This document shows, piece after piece, positions 60,051 to 64,000 of a DNA stretch of 64,000 nt. Source of the DNA: Streptomyces althioticus (GTDB lineage Bacteria; Actinomycetota; Actinomycetes; Streptomycetales; Streptomycetaceae); contig BMSW01000024.1 of NCBI GenBank assembly GCA_014649355.1, forward strand, positions 1 through 64,000, given 5' to 3'. The translations under genes were made by a program, and so were the position numbers. Every line of letters starts with the position of its first letter. Positions within the stretch are counted from its first letter, which is position 1. The notes beneath the pieces were generated by a model. That model saw only the letters and a program-made list of their open reading frames with translations. It was not told where the DNA came from and did no database searches.

Positions 60051-61069
60051 TCCACCCCCACATCGCCGACGCCCTGAAAGTCCCGGACCTCGTCCGGCTC
60101 ACCGACGGCCTGGTCCTGCTGCGGTTCGAGTCGATGAAGATCTACTCGGCCCTGGCCGCCGTCCGCCATCTGCTGGAACGGGGCACCGTCCGTCCGGGCC
60201 AGACCCTGATCGACAGCTCCAGCGGCATCTACGCCTACGCCCTCGCCCTGGCCTGCCACCGGTACGGCATGCGGTGCCACATCGTCGCGTCCACCACCGT
60301 CGACGCCACCACCCTCGCCCAACTGGAGATCCTCGGCGCCACGGTGGAACAGGTCAGACCGTCGCAAGACCTCAAGCTCGACCAGGAACTGAGGGTGCGA
60401 CGGGTGCGCGAGATCCTCGCCGAGGATCCCGGCCACCACTGGATGCGCCAGTACCACGACGACGTCCACTACCTCGGCTACCAAGAGGTCGCCGACCGGA
60501 TCGCGGCGGAGTTCCCGGCCGCACCGCTGACCGTCGTCGGCGGGGTGGGTTCCGGAGCCTCGACCGGCGGCATCGCGGAACGCCTGCGCGTTACGGACCC
60601 CTCGGTGCGTCTGGTCGGCGTCCAGCCCTTCGGCAGCGTCACCTTCGGCAGCCAGGACCACCACGATCCCGAAGCGATCATCGCCGGCATCGGCTCGTCG
60701 ATCGTCTTCGACAACGTCCGCCACCATCTCTACGACACCCTGCACTGGCTGGACTTCACCCACGCCATGTCCGGCGCCGTCACCCTGCTGCGCGAACACG
60801 CGGTGTTCGCCGGACTGTCCACCGGAGCCGGCTACCTGACGGCGACGTACGAGGCCCGCCGCCACCCCGACCGACTGCACCTGGTGATAGGGGCCGACAC
60901 CGGACACCGCTACGTGGAGCGCGTGTTCGCCCGGCACGCCGAGGCCCTGGACCCGGCCGCGCTGAAACCCGTCGAGGTCCGCAGCCCGGAGGAGATGACC
61001 ATGCCCTGGTCGAGGATGACGTGGCAGCGCACTCCCTGCCCGGCCCGCTGGAAGGAGCGGGCGGCATGA
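60047..61069 (+). CDS. SbnA/cysteine-synthase-like PLP enzyme
   Basis: A 340-residue fold-type II PLP enzyme. The PLP Lys is probably in ESMKIYSAL (about residue 32-36). The phosphate/substrate loop reads DSSSGIYAYALALAC instead of TSGNTG. VVGGVGSGASTGGIAERL is the Gly-rich PLP-phosphate loop, and GVQPFGS follows. It resembles SbnA (O-phosphoserine plus glutamate) more than true cysteine synthases. Adjacent to a Thr/Ser kinase, it likely uses a phospho-amino acid with an amine nucleophile to make a diamino or N-substituted product (inference). GTG 60047 with AAGGAGG. Confidence 0.83.
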   Translation: MIHPHIADALKVPDLVRLTDGLVLLRFESMKIYSALAAVRHLLERGTVRPGQTLIDSSSGIYAYALALACHRYGMRCHIVASTTVDATTLAQLEILGATVEQVRPSQDLKLDQELRVRRVREILAEDPGHHWMRQYHDDVHYLGYQEVADRIAAEFPAAPLTVVGGVGSGASTGGIAERLRVTDPSVRLVGVQPFGSVTFGSQDHHDPEAIIAGIGSSIVFDNVRHHLYDTLHWLDFTHAMSGAVTLLREHAVFAGLSTGAGYLTATYEARRHPDRLHLVIGADTGHRYVERVFARHAEALDPAALKPVEVRSPEEMTMPWSRMTWQRTPCPARWKERAA

Positions 61070-62307
61070 CCGTGGCCTGCCTGGAGTCACTGACCTTCGG
61101 CCTCGGCCATCTGGTCCGCGCCGCCGACCTGCTCGGCGAGCGGCTGCTGCTCCTCACTCGGGACCCCGCCTACTACGCCTACGAACTGGACCGGCTGCCC
61201 GCCGGCGCCCTCGACGTCGTCGTGACCGACACCTTCGACGTGGAGCGGGTCGCCGATCTGCTCCGGCGCACCCCGGGGCTGCGCGGCCTGATCAGTTCCA
61301 CCGACACCTGGACTCTGACCGGCGCCGCCCTCGCCGAACGCCTCGGCCTGCCCGGTCTCGATCCGGCCGTCCTGCGGCTGACCCGGGACAAGGCCGCCGT
61401 ACGCAACAGGCTGCACAACGCGGGCCTCACCCGCGGAAGGGCCGTCGAAAACGCCGGCCCGGACCGTGAGGCACGTGGGCTGCTGCTCAAGGAGGCGGGA
61501 CTGCCGCTCGTGCTCAAGGACACGGCGGGCACCGGGAGCCAGAACGTGTGGCTGGTCCGGGACGAGGGCGAACTCGACGCGGCGCTCGCCGAGGCGTCCG
61601 GTCGGGACCTGAAAGGACGGTTGTTCGCTGAGCCCTATTTCAGCGGCCCGGTGTACAGCGCCGAGACGCTCACCTGGGACGGTCGCACCAGGCTGCTGGG
61701 CGTCTCCAGTCGGCTCATGTCCCCGGAGCCGCAGTTCCGGGAGGAGATCACCGCCTTTCCCGTCGCCTTTCCGGGCCCGCAGCGGACATCGCTGGAGCGC
61801 TGGCTCGACCGGGTGCTCGCCGCCATCGGCTACACCGACCGGTTCGCCCATGTGGAGTTCGTGCTGACCACCGACGGCCCGGAGGTGGTGGAGGTCAACC
61901 CCCGGATCGGGGGCGCCCTGGTCGGGGAGGGTATGTGCCGGGCGCTCGGCGTCAACGTGTACGAGGCGATGATCGAGGCCACGCTCGGCCGTCGCCCCCA
62001 GCTCATGGACTCGGACCTGCCCGGTGGTCCGGCCGTCGCCTTCGTACTCGGCTATCCTGCCGCACCCGGCGTGTTCACCGGCGTGGCCGGGCTCGACCGG
62101 CTCACCGACATGCCGGGAAAGCCCGCCTGGTACCCGGTCAAGCGGACCGGCGATCTCATCGAGCACCTGGACGACAGCCGCGGCTACGCGGGCCTCGTGT
62201 ACGCCGAGGCGGAGACCGCCGAACTCGCCACCCACCGCGCGGTAGCCGCCGCGGGCGCCCTGCGGGTTCTCACCGACCCGGCCGGCCGGGAGGCGCCCGG
62301 TGGGTGA
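61066..62307 (+). CDS. ATP-grasp amino-acid ligase
   Basis: A 413-residue ATP-grasp enzyme of the carboxylate-amine ligase type (L-amino-acid ligase, dapdiamide-like). ATP-site features: RLTRDKAAVRNRLHNAGL, VLKDTAGTGSQNVWLV (variant of the K-x-G-x-x-G-S-x-G-V loop), FAEPYFSGPVYSAE and the metal-binding EVNPRIGGALVGEG. It should couple a carboxylate to an amine through an acyl phosphate, for example joining amino acids. ATG 61066 overlaps the PLP gene stop (ATGA). Substrates are unknown. Confidence 0.85.
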   Translation: MTVACLESLTFGLGHLVRAADLLGERLLLLTRDPAYYAYELDRLPAGALDVVVTDTFDVERVADLLRRTPGLRGLISSTDTWTLTGAALAERLGLPGLDPAVLRLTRDKAAVRNRLHNAGLTRGRAVENAGPDREARGLLLKEAGLPLVLKDTAGTGSQNVWLVRDEGELDAALAEASGRDLKGRLFAEPYFSGPVYSAETLTWDGRTRLLGVSSRLMSPEPQFREEITAFPVAFPGPQRTSLERWLDRVLAAIGYTDRFAHVEFVLTTDGPEVVEVNPRIGGALVGEGMCRALGVNVYEAMIEATLGRRPQLMDSDLPGGPAVAFVLGYPAAPGVFTGVAGLDRLTDMPGKPAWYPVKRTGDLIEHLDDSRGYAGLVYAEAETAELATHRAVAAAGALRVLTDPAGREAPGG

Positions 62308-63568
62308 GCGCCCCACCCGGGGAGCGGGTCTGCGGGCCTCGCTGTTCCCGCTCACCGGCCCGCTGCGGTTCCTCCTGCTCAGCTCGTTCCTCATTCCGCT
62401 CGGCAGCTTCATGGTCCTGCCGTTCATGTCGGTGTTCCTGCACGAACGGCTCGGGATGGGGCTCGGCACGGTCGGCGTCGTCCTTGCCGTGGCATCGCTC
62501 GTGCAGTTCTCCGGCGGCATCGTCGGCGGAGCCCTCGCGGACCGGATCGGGCTGCGTCGCACGATGCTGTGGGCCCTCGTGGTACGCACCGCCGGTTTCG
62601 CGGGGCTCCTGCTGGCCCTGCGCTGGCCGCCCCTCGCGATCTGGGCGCTGGTCCTGACGTGCTGCGGCGCTGCGCTCTACCTGCCCGCGAACAAGGCGTA
62701 CCTGGTGCACGGCGTGGATGACGAGCGCCGTCCGGCGTTCCTGTCGGCGGGCAACGCGGCTCTCAACGCGGGCATGGCGGTGGGCCCGTTGATCGCCGGG
62801 CCGTTCGTCCTGTCGTCGCCCGGCTGGCTGTTCGCGGCCGTCACGGCGCTGTTCCTCGCGGTCACGGCGGGACACGCACGGCTACCGGGGACCACCGCGG
62901 AACACCCCACCGGATCACCGGAAACTGCCCCGTCGGGACTCCTGACCGGCGTGGCACTCCTGCCGTTCGCCGCCAACGCGCTGGCCTTCTACCTCTACTT
63001 CCACTTCCAGCACTTCCTTGCGGTGTACGCCGTCGCGCGCGCCTCCAGCGCGTTCTACAGCGTGGTGCTGCTGCTCTGCTTCACGCTGGTCATCGTCGTA
63101 CAGCCACTCGCGTCCGGCATGATCCGGCGCATGCCGTACGCCCTCGCCCTCGCGGTCGGCTTCACGGGCCTGGCGGCGGGCCTGGCCGTGCTGGCGGCCG
63201 GAACCCGGGCTGCACTGCTGGCCGGCGGCGCCCTGATCACCCTGGGCGACATCGTGCTGTTCCTGAAGAACGACCTGGAGGCGCTGCGCCGCAGCCCGCG
63301 CTCCGACGCCGTGGTCTTCGGCCAGCAGCGGCTGGCCGCGGGCCTGGGCGCCTGCGCGAGCGGCGTGCTCGGCGGACAGTTGTACGGCCTCGGCGAACGG
63401 GCCGGACACACCGGCTGGTTCTGGCTGCTGGCAGCCGCCCAGTGTCTGCTGCTCCCCCCGCTTCTCCTCACGCTGCGCCGTCGCACGGCGCGGCGCCCTG
63501 TCCCCGACGGCGACCATGAAGGAGCACTGACCCGCGATGACACGAACGGGCGGATTCCAGGACGATGA
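62300..63568 (+). CDS. MFS exporter
   Basis: A 422-residue major facilitator with 12 predicted helices. The early loop GGALADRIGLRRTMLW is the standard G-x-L-A-D-R-x-G-x-R/K-R/K motif between helices 2 and 3. DHA-type efflux pumps have this. It overlaps the ligase stop by eight bases and the methyltransferase start by 32, so it is part of the operon and likely exports the final product. GTG 62300. Confidence 0.88.
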   Translation: MGERPTRGAGLRASLFPLTGPLRFLLLSSFLIPLGSFMVLPFMSVFLHERLGMGLGTVGVVLAVASLVQFSGGIVGGALADRIGLRRTMLWALVVRTAGFAGLLLALRWPPLAIWALVLTCCGAALYLPANKAYLVHGVDDERRPAFLSAGNAALNAGMAVGPLIAGPFVLSSPGWLFAAVTALFLAVTAGHARLPGTTAEHPTGSPETAPSGLLTGVALLPFAANALAFYLYFHFQHFLAVYAVARASSAFYSVVLLLCFTLVIVVQPLASGMIRRMPYALALAVGFTGLAAGLAVLAAGTRAALLAGGALITLGDIVLFLKNDLEALRRSPRSDAVVFGQQRLAAGLGACASGVLGGQLYGLGERAGHTGWFWLLAAAQCLLLPPLLLTLRRRTARRPVPDGDHEGALTRDDTNGRIPGR

Positions 63569-64000
63569 CTTCTGGACCGAGTTCCACGACTTCCTCTTCT
63601 CCGAGCAGCGCCACGAGCAGGCCGAGGAGCTGCTGGACACCTCTCCCCTACTGACCTTCCCGCAGAGGTCGCGCGTGCTGGACCTGTGCTGCGGGCCTGG
63701 GGTGTTCACCGTCCCGCTCGCACGCCGCGGCCACCGCGTGACCGGAGTGGACCTGAGCCCGGCCATGCTGGATTGGGCACGCAAGCGGTCGGCCGACGCC
63801 GGTGCCGAGGTGACGTACGTGCGGGCCGACGCCCGCGAGTACGAGGCACCGCAAGCCTTCGACGTCGTCCTCAACATGTTCACCTCCTTCGGGTACTTCG
63901 AGGACCCCGCAGACAACGCGCGCATGCTGCGCACCATGCACACCTGCCTGGCCCCCGGCGGCACGCTCGTCCTGGACCTCGCCGGGAAGGAGCTCCTGGC
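63537..64000 (+). CDS. SAM-dependent methyltransferase, partial
   Basis: The first 154 residues of a class I methyltransferase; the gene runs past the window. Motif I VLDLCCGPGVFTVPLA, the acidic residue of GVDLSPAMLDWAR and motif IV FDVVLNMFTSFGYF are intact. N-terminal DDFWTEFHDFLFSEQRHEQA is helical and typical of small-molecule methyltransferases. ATG 63537 has GAAGGAG in the MFS 3' end. Being in the operon it probably N- or O-methylates the product before export. Confidence 0.85.
   Translation, partial: MTRTGGFQDDDFWTEFHDFLFSEQRHEQAEELLDTSPLLTFPQRSRVLDLCCGPGVFTVPLARRGHRVTGVDLSPAMLDWARKRSADAGAEVTYVRADAREYEAPQAFDVVLNMFTSFGYFEDPADNARMLRTMHTCLAPGGTLVLDLAGKELL

Noticed and set aside
1..64000. 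tRNA, rRNA, IS or prophage genes
   Set aside because: No transposase, integrase or tRNA cloverleaf pattern was noticed in the gaps; a dedicated tRNA scan would be needed to exclude one fully.

Overview
This is a high-GC (about 70-73%) actinobacterial chromosome segment, almost certainly Streptomyces. Reasons: third-position GC bias, GTG and TTG starts with GGAGG-type ribosome sites, several ECF sigma factors, a Streptomyces-type Fe superoxide dismutase with a nickel-regulator-like box, a multidomain SpoIIE-type phosphatase, a resuscitation-promoting factor, and GlgM/GlgC-type glycogen genes. No rRNA, tRNA, CRISPR array, IS element or prophage gene was seen.

Layout. 0-12 kb: small membrane proteins, a hydrolase/MarR divergent pair with two palindromic operators, a CapA-like lipoprotein, an ECF sigma factor followed by a zinc-finger anti-sigma protein, a Fpg/Nei DNA glycosylase, a PAS-GAF-PP2C-ATPase regulator and a lipase-maturation-factor-like membrane protein. 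12-33 kb: carbohydrate and envelope functions, namely aldo/keto reductase, GH38 alpha-mannosidase, secreted PA14-GH2 glycosidase behind a LacI-type palindrome, GlgM and GlgC, an Rpf-LysM-M23 cell-wall enzyme and 6-phosphogluconate dehydrogenase. Also here are an atypical zinc-ribbon SDR and a WS/DGAT acyltransferase. An array of palindromic repeats spaced about 68 bp apart follows gnd.

33-41 kb: panD, then a leftward copper block (PCuAC chaperone, CopA ATPase, small Met/His-rich membrane protein). Its upstream side carries a tandemly duplicated module of ECF sigma factor plus four-helix membrane protein. 41-48 kb: MFS transporter, GH88-like protein, acyl-CoA dehydrogenase, double-length class III CoA-transferase and acyl-CoA ligase, which look like one acid-activating pathway of unknown substrate. 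48-53 kb: metal ABC transporter, Fe-SOD, two boxes resembling the nickel regulator (Nur) site, a drastically shortened TsaD-like ORF coupled to a GNAT gene, and a frameshifted N-terminal scrap of alanyl-tRNA synthetase.

53-64 kb is the most interesting part: three cobalamin riboswitches within 5.6 kb. One precedes metE (B12-independent methionine synthase). One, on the minus strand, precedes a 2Fe-2S ferredoxin and a FhuF-like protein. One precedes a tightly overlapping operon of a GHMP (threonine-kinase-like) kinase, an SbnA/cysteine-synthase-like PLP enzyme, an ATP-grasp ligase, an MFS exporter and a SAM methyltransferase that runs off the window. The last operon reads like a small biosynthetic pathway for an exported amino-acid-derived compound made when B12 is scarce. 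A cobalt-binding metallophore is a reasonable but unproven hypothesis. Together with the Cu, Zn/Mn-type, Ni and Fe genes it makes the right half of the window a metal-homeostasis region.
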